Source: Strigamia acuminata (lineage: Eukaryota; Arthropoda; Chilopoda; Geophilomorpha; Linotaeniidae). Taken from it: a DNA stretch of 64,000 nt. Positions 52,006-62,995 of this stretch are shown here, in pieces (the stretch's first letter is position 1; the number at the start of each line of letters is the position of its first letter). The translations under genes and the position numbers were made by a program. The notes under the pieces are model-generated. The model saw only the letters and a list, made by a program, of their open reading frames with translations. It searched no databases and was not told the DNA's origin. The DNA is taken from contig OX442314.1 of NCBI GenBank assembly GCA_949358305.1, forward strand, positions 31,047,118-31,111,117, written 5' to 3'.

Positions 52006-53697
52006 ATGGGAAAAAAGATAGAAAAGAAGAGGAAGTATGTGCTGATTGAATCCTCCTCCTCCGATGAGGAAGTGGTGGAACCTCCTACGTCTGCCGCCGT
52101 ATTCGTAGAAGGGTGTCCCAAAACACCTGTGATCATCAACGCACGAGGATGGGACATTTTAAGTTGGGCCCGTGAGCATCCCGAACTGCTCCCCGCCGAA
52201 CTTGGACCACCCGGGGTCCCCACCTTACAAGAAGGGCCTGCGAAAAAGGAAACTGTTTCAAAACAATTTGTTATCCCGAAGATAACAAAGAAGACGGATG
52301 ATTTCAGCAGAAATAATCCGCCTATAGAGAAAAATCAGCCGAGTACTAGTCAATCACGAAAGGTGGAGATTGTGTACAACCGAGTCAAGTCGCCGGAACG
52401 AAGAAGAAAATCTCCTCCAGCGGAAACTAAACGCCGCCGAACCTCTGAAGACGCTACACCTTCCTCTTGTACTGGTCAGGAGCGTTCAAAAAGAGAATAC
52501 GTTAGGTTTAACGATTCACCAGACCGAGATCGGGAAAAGAGGTCGTATTCTTCCTACCGAAGGTCCGACCAACCTAGGAATAGGCCAAATACCAGCGCAT
52601 GGTCAGATCGCCAAAAGTTGGCGAATAAAGTCCGTCAGATTCAGAAAAGACGTGATCAATGTAAACGAGATTCGGAGAACGGCAAACCACACGACAATAT
52701 GGTACTCTCGAAGGACGAAGTGCCATGTCCTTTTTGTTCCGCCGTCGGGTGGGTCTCGGGATCGGGAACCGGAGGCCACCTGGCGCAATGTTCCAATTGC
52801 GAGGGCACAAAGAAGCGGCCCAAAAGCCAACCTTGGCGCCCCAGCTTTCTACCATTTGTGGTCAAGGGGATTCACCCTCCCCCAGCCAGGATGTGGGCAA
52901 CTTGCCCGGAGTGTAAAATTGTCCTCTCCAGTGACGGAAGATCGCCGTACATCAGCCCGGAGTTCTTGAACGCCATAACCACTCCACTAGGAAGGGAAAT
53001 GCAAGATCTGAGAATTCCGCCAGAAGCTCTAGAGAGCTCCCAAAGACCACGAAGTACGACAGTCGTCGATAAAGGATGTCAAACGGTATCCAAGAAGAAC
53101 GAAAAAGAAGCCGAAAATGAACTTCTTGCGGAACCCTTTTTCCCTCCACCAGGAGCGAAAATTGCGCATTTATTCGAATACGAGGTGAGCTACTATTTTC
53201 CGACACTTTTTAGAATTGCCGAGAAAATTACGGAACAAATACGCCAAGGATCTACTGACCCTTCGAACATCAACTATGCAGTCCATCTGATGAAGTTGAT
53301 ATTTAACGCCAATCGGGGCGAATCTTTTGCCGTGCTGGAGCACATTTGGACACTGCTAATTGACAGAGTCAACACCGACGGAAGAGGATTAATAAGCCCT
53401 TCATGGTTCTACGGACTTCCCTGCATTGCGGAAATATACGACGCTTCAAAGAAGGTTATTGAGGAAAGTTATGAGTTAGTTGAGAAGACGCCAGAATATG
53501 AACCACGGTCTCCAGAGTACGCGCCGGAATCTCCACCCACAGAAGATATAGGTGAAGGTTCAAAAGAACCCAATTTCGTCATCGACCGAAAACCAGCGGA
53601 ATTTCTTCCACTAGAAAAATCCGAAGTCGGCGAGTCCAGCGAGACTCTTAAGAAAGAAAGTGAAGGATCGGAGTCCGATGAAGAAGAAGTCAAGTGA
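52006..53697 (+). CDS. Element A third gene (ORF3), zinc-ribbon and SR-like, unknown function
   Basis: 563 codons from the ATG at 52006, four bases after a splice acceptor; an upstream in-frame ATG (51985) would lie inside the intron. Features in order: a basic start (GKKIEKKRKYVLIESSSSDE), a Ser/Pro/Arg-rich region with SPERRRKSPP and SPDRDREKRSYSS (residues about 120-210), a C2C2 pair CPFC...CSNC (about 241-265, 17 residues between), a further CPEC (about 299), then a mostly helical C-terminal domain (HLFEYEVSYYFPTLFRIAEK, HIWTLLIDRVN) and an acidic tail with the near-repeat PEYEPRSPEYAPESPP. There is no signal peptide or membrane segment. It occupies the env position but is not env, and it shows no clear similarity to B's ORF3. 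Nucleic-acid binding is inferred from composition only. Confidence 0.75.
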   Translation: MGKKIEKKRKYVLIESSSSDEEVVEPPTSAAVFVEGCPKTPVIINARGWDILSWAREHPELLPAELGPPGVPTLQEGPAKKETVSKQFVIPKITKKTDDFSRNNPPIEKNQPSTSQSRKVEIVYNRVKSPERRRKSPPAETKRRRTSEDATPSSCTGQERSKREYVRFNDSPDRDREKRSYSSYRRSDQPRNRPNTSAWSDRQKLANKVRQIQKRRDQCKRDSENGKPHDNMVLSKDEVPCPFCSAVGWVSGSGTGGHLAQCSNCEGTKKRPKSQPWRPSFLPFVVKGIHPPPARMWATCPECKIVLSSDGRSPYISPEFLNAITTPLGREMQDLRIPPEALESSQRPRSTTVVDKGCQTVSKKNEKEAENELLAEPFFPPPGAKIAHLFEYEVSYYFPTLFRIAEKITEQIRQGSTDPSNINYAVHLMKLIFNANRGESFAVLEHIWTLLIDRVNTDGRGLISPSWFYGLPCIAEIYDASKKVIEESYELVEKTPEYEPRSPEYAPESPPTEDIGEGSKEPNFVIDRKPAEFLPLEKSEVGESSETLKKESEGSESDEEEVK

Positions 53698-54190
53698 CTC
53701 GCGGAGTTAAGTGCTAAAATTAGAAAACTTTAAAAAATGTTAGAATTAACGTAAAAATACAAGAGTATTCTGTTTAAAAACAATTTAAATAAGCATTTTG
53801 TGATATGAAAAGTCATGTTTTAAAGGAAAATCAAGAGATGATCCTAAAAAAAAGAATAATTTTTTAATATTTATTAATGAAAAGCTAAAAAGAAATAATT
53901 TACCAAAAAATTATGTTAAAATTCCAGTTATTTGAAATAATAATTGTGTGAAGAAATGAGACTAAGTATTGTAAAGTTTCAAGTTTGTTTTATTGTAACC
54001 AAATAATATTTTATTCTTGATAATTCATTAAAAAAGAATTGTTGCGCACATCAGAAATATGAAATTTATTTTGAGTCACACGCACACGCACTCCGCTGTT
54101 CGGGATGGAAAAGTCCTGTTCTGAGATATTAATAAAGTCATTTCGCAAGAATAACATAAACTTATGAAAAGAATTCCTAAGTTGAGTGAT
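53698..54190 (+). other. 3' untranslated region of element A
   Basis: AT-rich, no frame. It ends in the polypurine tract. Confidence 0.5.
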
Positions 54191-54201
54191 TAAGGGGGAT
54201 G
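54191..54201 (+). promoter_or_regulatory. Polypurine tract of element A
   Basis: TAAGGGGGATG lies directly before the 3' LTR. The last two bases (TG) are absent at the outer end of the 5' LTR, as expected if integrase trims two bases. Confidence 0.8.
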
Positions 54202-55943
54202 TATGACGGTTTATAAGTGCTATTTATTAATAACACGGCCGAATTGAAAGTGTTTTCGGCCAAACCCGCATTTGTCAATGCTCCGAGTCACCACTAGATG
54301 GCGCGATTATAATTCAGCGGTAAATTCGAATTGCGAGTTAAGAAAACTGGTAAATAAATATAAGAATATATTTATTTGTATGAAACAACACTTTATTAGG
54401 ATTAATATAAATATATATTAAATGATTATTGTTCACACTAAAGTGATGGGAATCTCTAGTTCAGCAGAAACGGAGATTTGATAATCCATCGATCAACCGA
54501 TCAATGTGATTGGTGGATCCATTTCCGGTCCTGGGTATCCAGTTCCGGTTGTGGTGTGAATTAGCATATTGCTCCTCTGTATCCACTTCCGGCGATACGG
54601 GATTGGAGGGATTCGTGGAACCCATGTTCCAATTGGTTGATTGGATTAATCCCTAATCCAGTCAGGTTATATAAACCCAAACAACCAGCCATTCCGCAGC
54701 TCTGTTTGATTATTTCTGTTTGGTATTGTTACTTAAGAAATATGATTCGTTGTTCACGTAAAAAACCTTTTGGTTCTTTGTTGATTTATTCGCAAAGAAC
54801 CGTTGCATGATTCTACAGAATCATGCCACCGCCGGCAATTGAAGTCGAAGTGCTGGGATCATTATGTTGCATAAATGTTACAGTTTACGGTTGCGACGCC
54901 GAAGGAGAACCCGCCGTTGTGCAATTCAGTATCCTCCGGACAGGACCATGTGGTCTTTCTCGGTATGAACGTATTCCGTTACCGCGAGTAGCATCGGTAT
55001 TGTTGAGAATTGGTTCCTTCACCGGATGGTGCCAAAGCAGTCTGTTTTACAGTAACCACGAGTAGCACCAAGTGTTTGGCAAGCTGATTCTCATGGTATT
55101 CGATGCCAAAGTAGTCGGTCTATTATTAGTACCGCGAGAGATTATACTGCTGTGCGGAGCCGCGAGCTATCGACTCCTGTGTACGTGATACCGTCAATCG
55201 CTAGACGAACGACCGTGTTGCGACGCAGGGGACGCTTGATACCGTTCTGCATTGCAAGGCGTATATTTCTTTCGATGGCAATTGTGTGTTGCGACGGGAA
55301 GCTTAATCTTCATTTTATTTATAACAGCAAAACTTAACTTGACAACCAGTTGGACAAATCAAGTCTAAAGACTTAATCTTATATTTAACTCAATATAACC
55401 GATAAAGTTGACGACAACTTATCCGCGAAATATCTAATAGAAACTCACAACGACACGAATTAAATATAATTCGTAAGCGGAATATTGATAAGTAAATAGA
55501 TACATTTACTTACACCAATATCCTCCCAAAGTTGTGGCGGTGCAGACAAAGTCAACCGCAATGCTCAGATCATTCGATTTATCGACGTGCGATAATTTAC
55601 ACAAGCGAACCAAGAAACCAGCGAAGCCGTATCGGACTCCAGAACGCAGCCATTCGGCTTAAGATGACATCTATAATCAGGTCGAGCGATGGGGAAACCG
55701 CTCCCATCCCACGGACACGTAATGATATTATTTTAGGGTCATTTGGCCAAACCATTTGTATAGTTTAGTAGTTATCTAACGGGCCAAATGTCGGCATTAG
55801 TCTTATGTACAATTTAGCATTGATATTATTGTTTACCAACAATAAACTGTCTTGTAGTTATCTCGTATTATATTCACTGTTTATTTATTGCGATCTCTTC
55901 CCGGTACCATTGTTAAATGGGAGTTGTGGTCGTCACCGTCACA
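54202..55943 (+). repeat. 3' LTR of element A
   Basis: 1742 bp, the same length as the 5' LTR. Differences noticed: C/T in the CCAAACC(T/C)GCATT block, G/A in AACAACC(G/A)GCC, G/A in GTAAAT(G/A)GATAC and C/T in CAGCCAT(C/T)CGG. This equals about 99.8 percent identity. Confidence 0.95.
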
Positions 55944-55947
55944 TGGG

Positions 55948-58903
55948 TGGCCATGCATCAGCCAAATAATTTTATACTTCAATGTCTGAGGTACAAAAAC
56001 TTTGAGTGCTCTCCCATCCTCCCCCAATTCATCAGACATTGTGGGATGAAATTGCATTAATAAGTCATTTTCAATTAAGAAGGTGGTTGCGTATTTTCTA
56101 TATTGTTTCCTCTGTAGTCGCGTTGTGACGTCAGGCGGAAATTGATTACAATTTAAAAAATTACGCATCAATTGGCAAACTTTATCTTCTTTTTGTGCCT
56201 TAATTATGTCTTCCCTTGTGGGAGGTTCACAATCAAGACGTTCTACGATTTTGGCGACAAATGCTTTTATTAAAACATTTGACGAAGGAACTTGGAATTT
56301 CCTTGAAATCTGCGCTCTTATGACGTCATCTGATTCCTCAGAGGGGTCATAAATTTTAGTCCAATAGTTGACGAATTCGTGATCTTCCTTTTCCTCCAGC
56401 GTGGAGATAGGAAGCTCATGAAATTTTCCCATTTTCCAATTTCTTTGTGGTGATGGACAATAAGATAATAATTCATCATTATCTCCGTCGTCTTCAGGAT
56501 TTTCCGGTTTATCAATCGGTGATCTGGATAAAGCATCCGCTAAAACATTTAGTGGACCTTTAATGTATTGAATTTCGAAAGAATAGCGCATCAGCTCCAT
56601 TTGCCAACGTGCTAACCTTCCGGCAGGTTCGTCTAACTGCATCAACCATTTTAATGCTTGATGGTCAGTCCTTACTATGAATGTTGTGAATTCCAAATAA
56701 TGTCGGAATTTACGTAATGCCCAGATTACCGCTAGGCATTCTAATTCTGTGGCGCTGTAATTTATCTCAGCAGGTTGCAAACTTCTGCTGGCATAAACGC
56801 AAGGCACTTCGATACTTTGATCATCGATTTCCCTCATTTGCATAAGCGCGGCGCCTAATCCTTTTCGACTAGCGTCAGTATGCACAATGAATGGTTCTGT
56901 CAAATCGGGCATGGCCATTGTTTCTGCATTTGTTAAAGCATCTTTTATTTGATCAAAAGCTCTTTGATGAATTTCCGACCAAATAAATTCCACATCCTTT
57001 TTGAGCAAAGGACGTAGAGGTTCTGTCATTACTGCTAGATTTTTAAGCAATCGGTGAAAAAAGTTCACCATTCCCAAAAATCTCTGCAACTCTTTCAAAT
57101 TTGAAGGAGCTGGCATTTCTTTAATAGCGGCGACTTTTTTAGGGTCGACACTAACTCCTTGAACACTTAACTTGTAACCAAGAAAAGTTAATTCTTTTCT
57201 GCCAAATTTTGATTTTTCTGGATGAACATGAAGATTTGCATTTTCAAGTTTACTCAGAATTTCTTCCAGATGAATCATGTGTTCTTCAAAATTTTTAGAT
57301 ATAATAATTATATCATCGAGGTATGCCCATGCGAATTTTCGATAGGCATCCCCCAAAATTTTTTCTATCAACTTTTGAAAAGTTGACGGCGCATTTACGA
57401 GACCAAAGGGCATGACTCGAAATTGTAGTCGACCCAAAGGGCTCCAAAACGCAGTTTTAGCACGGTCGTTCGGATGAACCTCTATTTGCCAATAGCCTTT
57501 TGACAAATCTATCGTTGTGACCCATTCAAATCTTCCGAGTTCTCGCAAGATTTCCTCGATGCTCGGCATTTGAGGAGGGTCGTATAATGTGTGTGCATTG
57601 AGTGGTCTAAAATCAATGCAGAGTCTCGGATCACAATCCGGACGCATCACTAGAACTATTCGCATCCCATAGTCTCCAGTGGCTTGTTCAACGTACCCAT
57701 TATCCAACATATCTTGACAGATTTGACGGATAATTTCACGTTTCTGTGGATTTACGCTTTTAAACGGAACTCTAATAGGAACTTTAGTGTCCAGTTTAAT
57801 TTCATGCCTAACGAGGTGTGTTCTACCTGGTCGGCGTGACAAAATCTTTTCATGTTTCTTTAATACTTTTTCAAGCATTAAATTATTTTCCATTGACAAA
57901 TTAGCGTCGCTAACAAGTCTTTGTACTATATTTTCTTCATTGGCAACTTTAGCTTGACATGCAGTGGCGGAACCAGCTTTCATGTGATTTGCTTTAATAA
58001 AGTCGCGTTTCATGATTTCTTCGGGTGGATCAAGGAACTCTTGATAACGATCAAGAATCGCTTGAGGAACAAAAGGTAAATCTTCCTTCAAAGTCTTAAC
58101 AAAATTCCAAGACATGGTCTTAGGATTTGGTTGAATATTGAGTCGATTCATGAAATCACATCCTAATAAAATAATAGGATATTTATTTCTCAAAATTATG
58201 AATGGATGACTTAACATCCCGTGTGTCCACGCAAAAGAAAGCAGGAGAGTTCCTTCTGGGACTACATCTTCTGAAGCAGTTGTAACTCTCACATCTGGTC
58301 CAATTGGTCGAATTTCATCTTCCAGTTTCAGCGAAATTACTACGGAGTAGGCCATGAAGCTTCGATTAGCTCCAGAGTCTAACATCCCTGTTATCATACC
58401 ATTTGCCGTCTGCAATCGAATCGTCGGCAAATCATTGCTGTTTGGTATGTCCGCGTACTTGCACTTAAAACGTCGCGGTGGCTTAATTTCTATCGGCGGA
58501 TCCAATGGTAATTCGTCCAATAAATCATTAGTGACTAGCGTTGTAGCCATTAACTTTTCAATACAATCGTCAAGACCAGGTAAATCAATTTTATCTGACC
58601 TTTCAACAATTTCCGGTGTTGGCCTAGCTTTTCCATCTAGCAAAGTAACAGCATCTTTTATTTTAAATTCCCAATCAACTTTTATTTGTTGAACTTTTTC
58701 TTTAAAAAATTCCTCAGTGATGTCTTCATTTTGCAGCACAAGCTTTAAACTGGAAACATCAATTTTTGGAAATATTAAATTATTTTCGATTTCTAATTTA
58801 ATCTGAGTATTCAAAAATTCATCTAAAATTTGAGATGGTGTTAGTTCATTTTCCGAGGCGGTAGGCGTCGCATCCACTAGGCCGTCTGGATGCGCGCTTA
58901 CAA
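55948..58903 (-). CDS. Element B pol, 5' part (protease, RT, RNase H)
   Basis: Frame -1 relative to gag. It is entered by slippage and open from CTT at 58903, with a first possible start codon (GTG) at 58877. Protease has GMLDSGANRSFMA (about residue 167), RT has RLCIDFRPLN, GYWQIEVHPNDRAKTAF and AYLDDIIII (about 520), and RNase H has HTDASRKGLGAAL (about 664) and the connection VLADALSRSP. It breaks off inside the integrase zinc domain at WLMHGHP, where element A begins after the TGGG duplication; the remaining part is at 40188-41703. The nominal frame runs 20 codons into A's LTR before a stop. Catalytic residues of PR, RT and RNase H are intact. Confidence 0.92.
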
Positions 58904-58910
58904 GTTTTTT
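58869..58910 (-). promoter_or_regulatory. -1 ribosomal frameshift signal, element B gag-pol
   Basis: On the minus strand, A AAA AAC (58910-58904, in the gag frame) is followed after one sense codon (TTG) by the gag TAA. After a 9-base spacer there is a perfect 7-bp stem CGCATCC/GGATGCG (58894-58888 with 58875-58869) with a 12-base loop. Pol is open in the -1 frame across the site. Confidence 0.88.
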
Positions 58911-61794
58911 AGAAGTTCGCCGATTGATTTCATCGATTTTTCGAACTCCTCAATAATCTTGTCTTTGCTTGTTTTTCTATCAGGACATTCTTTAGCCCAA
59001 TGTCCCAATTTTTTGCAGATGTTACATGGATCAGTAGCGGGCGATTTAGCGACCTTTGGTGAAGGTGAACTTGAACGTTTGGCTTCATCCTTTTTAGGGG
59101 TCGGCGACTTCGATCTACTGAGTGCGTCTGTTTTTGGTGAACCAAAAGTAACGTTTTTAGGCGCCATCTTTGGTCCAAATTTTCTAGCTACTGCGTTATT
59201 ACGGGCTAATAAAGCAGCTGCAGCCTCGCTTTCTGGTTCCGAGTCAGATTTCTCCGGTTCAGAAGCAGTTTCCATTTCGGTCACTTCAGCCAAGTGAGCT
59301 TTAGGGGTTGGATGAGGATTTTTTCCATCCGATCCCTTTTTCGATTCCTTGGCAGTCTCTGCCAAAAAATCTCCTTGTTTTGGGGGTTGCAAAAGAGGGG
59401 TGTTAGCAAAACGTGTGTCTTTTGCCAACTCCTTTCTCCGTTGCTGTCGCTTAGCGTACGCAATTTTTTCATCAGCTGGTAAGTAAGCTTTGTAATTTTC
59501 GTCAATCCTTATCTGATTGGCTCGCATAAATTTGGCTAATTCAGCTAAACCACCCGGATAAGGTGCTCGTACTGAAAGTAGAACATTTTTGGAATAATCT
59601 GTCAATCCACGACGGAATTGACGATCAATGGCTGCGTCTCCCATCGTATAAGGGAGAGTTACCAATAAATCTTCAGTCCTTCTTAAATAAGAGCGAAGAC
59701 TTTCGCCTTTATTTTGAGAAAGATTATCCCACATTTGTAGTAAGTCTTCACTTGACTCTCCATATTCAGTCATGAATTCCTCTACAAAGTGATTCCAATT
59801 TTGAAATTGTTTTGAATAAAACCATTTTTCAGCTCGGTCTATAAGAGCTTTAGGTACTACTCTTTTCAAAGCAGTGTGACATGCAATGCCATTCAACCTT
59901 GAAATTCGTAAAACTTCATCTAAAAGAGTGGATCCAGCTTCCCATTCTCCATCGAATAAAGCGGGTTTGATGTGATCCCATCTAATAGTTCTTTCATCAA
60001 CTAGATCGTGAGTCCAGTTGTTGGCAGTGTATTGTGCAATTTTCTGTCGTAATGCAATGTCAGCATTATCGGCAGTAGCGTCAGATCGATCAGAAGATCG
60101 ACGATCAGCTAATAATCGATCAATTTCCTCAGCAGTGTAATAATGAGTATTACGCCGCGAAGAATGGCCTCGATGTTGACGTCGATGAGATCGATGTCGA
60201 TTATCGCGTTCTTGTTGCGCATTCACATCAGAATCCGACCGTGAATCAGATTGTGAATTTGAAGGCGTGTTAAAATGTGGTGTTTCAGGTGGGTCGGGTG
60301 GATCGCCGTCATCGTCATCTGGCGGTCGACGTCCACCTCCAGGCGGTCCATCTCCATGTCCCTCTGGATTTCTTCCATCTGGTGGATTTCTCCTATACTG
60401 ACCTCCACCTGGTGGGCTTTCATGTCCGTCGGGCGGTTCGCGTGCTGGATTGGTGTCTCGTCGACTTCTTTTCGACGAATCTTGCTGTTGAGCCAATGGT
60501 ATCGTTCGGGCAACGTGAATACCTGTTTCATGTTGTTTGTTTCGATCGTCTACCATTCCCAACAGTCGGTCACTATTGTGAAAATTAGGGTTTCGATTAC
60601 CAGGGAGCGGATTGCGATCAGCTCTCCGTTCCTCAGAATCTGAAGGACGTTTTCTTTTTGAGCGATGGCGACGACGTGAACGTTGGTCGTCATCACTCGA
60701 CAATCCAGATTGGCTACTTAACTCTGAAACAACAGAAATTGTTATTGTTTCTGGAGTTAAAATAGGAACAGTCGGCGCAGCCATTTCTGGTTGCACCAAT
60801 TGGTCAGTATAATTTCTTGCTTGCAAACGATCTTTCATTTCTGCAAGCTCTTCTTGAGCGCGCAACAAATCAGCTCGGAGAATTTCATTCTCATTTATTT
60901 GATTTTGCGATTCGTCCGGTTGTAATCGCTTAGCAGGGCCGCTGGACTTGACTTGTCCGCTCGTACTGGGTTGATTCAGCGAGTGGAAAATCTCGTCTTC
61001 ACGCTTGGCTATTTTGCTCTCGTTTTAGCTCTCGTTTTAGCACGTGTGTCTAATTCAGCAGCATATCTTACTAGTTGATTATGATTGCGTTGGTAGTGGT
61101 CTGCCAAATCAATCAGTTCTTTATTTTTCTGCTCCAACTTATTTTTGGTAAGTTCGAGCTGCCTTCGCGCCTCTTGGTGTGAGCGAATTGAAAGTTCATT
61201 TCTAACATTCATTTTTGAAAGATCTTCCACTTCACCTTTTAATCTGTATTCCCTAGCTTTTTGGGCTAGAAATTCTTCATTTTGTCGATTGAGTTCCATG
61301 TGTTGAAGCTCAACCTCCGTTTTTTGTTGTTGAAGCTCAGCTTCTTTTCGTTCCATTTCAAATTGTAAATTTGAAACGGCACGATCAGTGTGAAGTCGTA
61401 TCATGGCGCGATGAATCTCTTCCACCGTCATGTTGTCCGTTATTTGGGCGCCATCCTGGCGTGCTTGATTTCTCAAAGCATCCAGCATGGTCATGCGAGG
61501 AGGTGATTCGTGAGACGATTCACTTTCCATTTCTCGTAACGTATTTTCCACTTCCTCCAGTGGAAGTGGCGGGAGTTCTTGTTCGTTAGAACTCGCACTT
61601 GATGCGCTCAGGGCTCGAGCAACTTCATTTTCAGCGTCCTTAAGTTGTTTCGGATCTGGAACTGGTGTTATTTCTTCGGAAATAATTTTCTCCACAAGCA
61701 TTTCAGGCTCGAGAGCCGGCAAAACCGTCGCTGCTCGTTTCTGAGTGCTTGGTCGACCTCGCTGTCGTTTTACAATTTGCATTGGCGTCGCCAT
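58898..61794 (-). pseudogene. Element B gag, one frameshift
   Basis: Part 1 (61794-61009) starts ATG GCG ACG, has an AT-hook-like QRGRPSTQKR near the N-terminus, an acidic region and a long coiled coil (residues about 125-245, Gln/Glu/Lys-rich). Near 61012-61030 the reading moves by one base within a tandem GCTAAAACGAGA repeat. In the new frame it is open from ESKIAKREDEIFHSL through 60868 to 58898: Arg/Asp/Pro-rich, then a capsid domain (RWDHIKPALFDGEWEAGS, RAEKWFYSKQFQNWNHF, SYLRRTEDLLVTLPY) and one CCHC knuckle CNICKKLGHWAKEC (about 59023-58982). Gag builds the particle and packages RNA. The shift is most simply a mutation or sequence error. Confidence 0.85.
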
Positions 61795-61866
61795 TTTGTC
61801 AAATTGAAAAAGAACAATGGAAATAAAGGATCTTTTTGCAAAAATCGGATTTTAACAATCAAAACT

Positions 61867-61884
61867 ATCCCGGACGGGCCCCCA
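61867..61884 (-). promoter_or_regulatory. Primer binding site of element B, tRNA-Pro type
   Basis: On the minus strand, TGGGGGCCCGTCCGGGAT differs at one position from the reverse complement of the 3' end of metazoan tRNA-Pro. It starts two bases after the LTR end. Confidence 0.8.
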
Positions 61885-61886
61885 AG

Positions 61887-62961
61887 TGCGGCGATCCGGG
61901 TTTTTACTTAATAAATCGAGGAGAATTATCAAGCAATCGTCGTAGAGATGCCGTACAGGACTTCTACTCTGTGGCCAAATGTTTGTCTAGGGGAATGATT
62001 TTACACAGAGTAAAGGAAAAATTAGATAGTTTTAATTAGTTCAAAATACAGAGGAGGTATTATTTAGCAAAAGATAATGTTTGGGGGTCGATCTGGCTTC
62101 TTCTTCAGTATCTACACTCACGGTTGACCGTTGGCTCCAAGATGGCGTCGATGGCGTCGCGTGAGCGCGGGATTTTAGCGGAGTAAACTCAACGCTAAAA
62201 TACGTTGCTAAAATATACTAAAATCCTCGCGGAGCAAGCTCAACACGAGAATACGTCTTGCACACAGCGGTTTGATTATTACGGAGCAAGCTCGACGTAA
62301 CAATCCGTCTTAACACAGTTCGCCTTGTGGAGTTAAACTCGACACAAAGCCTTCAAATTGACAGAGCAAGCTCAATGTCAATTCCACACAGAAATGGCTT
62401 AAATTACGTGTAGTAATTCAAGCAGAAAGGCGCTATTCCGTACAGTTGGCACGGACCAGCAATGAATCTCAACTCTTCCAGATATCACAGATCACACTTA
62501 GCAGGGTTTGGCATAAGTTTGACACAGATGTGAATGGTTTGGAAGCAGAATCAAGAATGCGGGAAGAGTGGGCCAAAACCGTTTGGCTCACTCCAAAATC
62601 TGCTCAGAAAAGCTGCGCAGATGACGAGTTGCACAAAGATCACACACGGCCGCCTTCGGGTCGTGTGCAACAATTGAACCGGGCACGCGCGAGGGGAAGG
62701 GATGCTCCGCCCAGGCACACGCCTAGCAGCATCATCAAAGCAATGCACGCTGCAGCGCGATTGGTTGACGCTGTTGCTGGGCCAAAACTTGCTGCAAAAC
62801 ACAATATTATTTGGGTAATATTGTGTCTTGTTTTATATTTAATTAATATATATTTTATTTCAATTTACATTGAAACAAAACATATAAACTTGTTGAATAT
62901 GTTTCTAAGACAATTTGGAAATATGGTGCGCACTCAAATGGGAATATTTGAGGTCACCACA
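61887..62961 (-). repeat. 5' LTR of element B
   Basis: 1075 bp, the same length as its partner. It carries the five hairpin units at 62172-62383 and a perfect 10-bp palindrome CACAATATTA/TAATATTGTG (62800-62825). A TATAAAA candidate on the minus strand lies at 62831-62837. Confidence 0.92.
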
Positions 62962-62995
62962 CATGACAGTGGACATCCAACGAAATATGTTCTTC

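Larger units (their letters stand above)
41704..55943 (+). mobile_element. Gypsy element A, nested in element B
   Basis: LTRs of exactly 1742 bp (41704-43445 and 54202-55943), with four substitutions noticed, flanked by target duplication TGGG (41700-41703 and 55944-55947). Order: 5' LTR, tRNA-Gln primer site, 1-kb leader, gag, -1 frameshift site, pol, third ORF, polypurine tract, 3' LTR; total 14,240 bp. LTR ends are TATGACGG...CCGTCACA, so the canonical TG start is TA in both LTRs. It lies antiparallel to B, inside B's integrase codons for HGHP-LSGHP. A must be younger than B. A one-base shift in gag is the only defect I see. Confidence 0.95.
35893..62961 (-). mobile_element. Gypsy element B, complete ends, interrupted by element A
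   Basis: Two 1075-bp LTRs (35893-36967 and 61887-62961) flank the body and are themselves flanked by the 4-bp duplication CATG (35889-35892 and 62962-62965). I noticed four substitutions between the LTRs, so the insertion is recent. Order on the minus strand: 5' LTR, tRNA-Pro primer site, gag, -1 frameshift site, pol, spliced third gene, polypurine tract, 3' LTR. Without element A (14,240 bp) and one 4-bp duplication, B is about 12.8 kb, long for a Gypsy element because of the third gene. Gag carries a frameshift and pol is split by A, so B cannot now move by itself. Confidence 0.92.

Noticed and set aside
61009-61035. Programmed frameshift inside element B gag
   Set aside because: No X_XXY_YYZ heptamer in the gag frame at the shift; a simple indel in a tandem 12-bp repeat is more likely.
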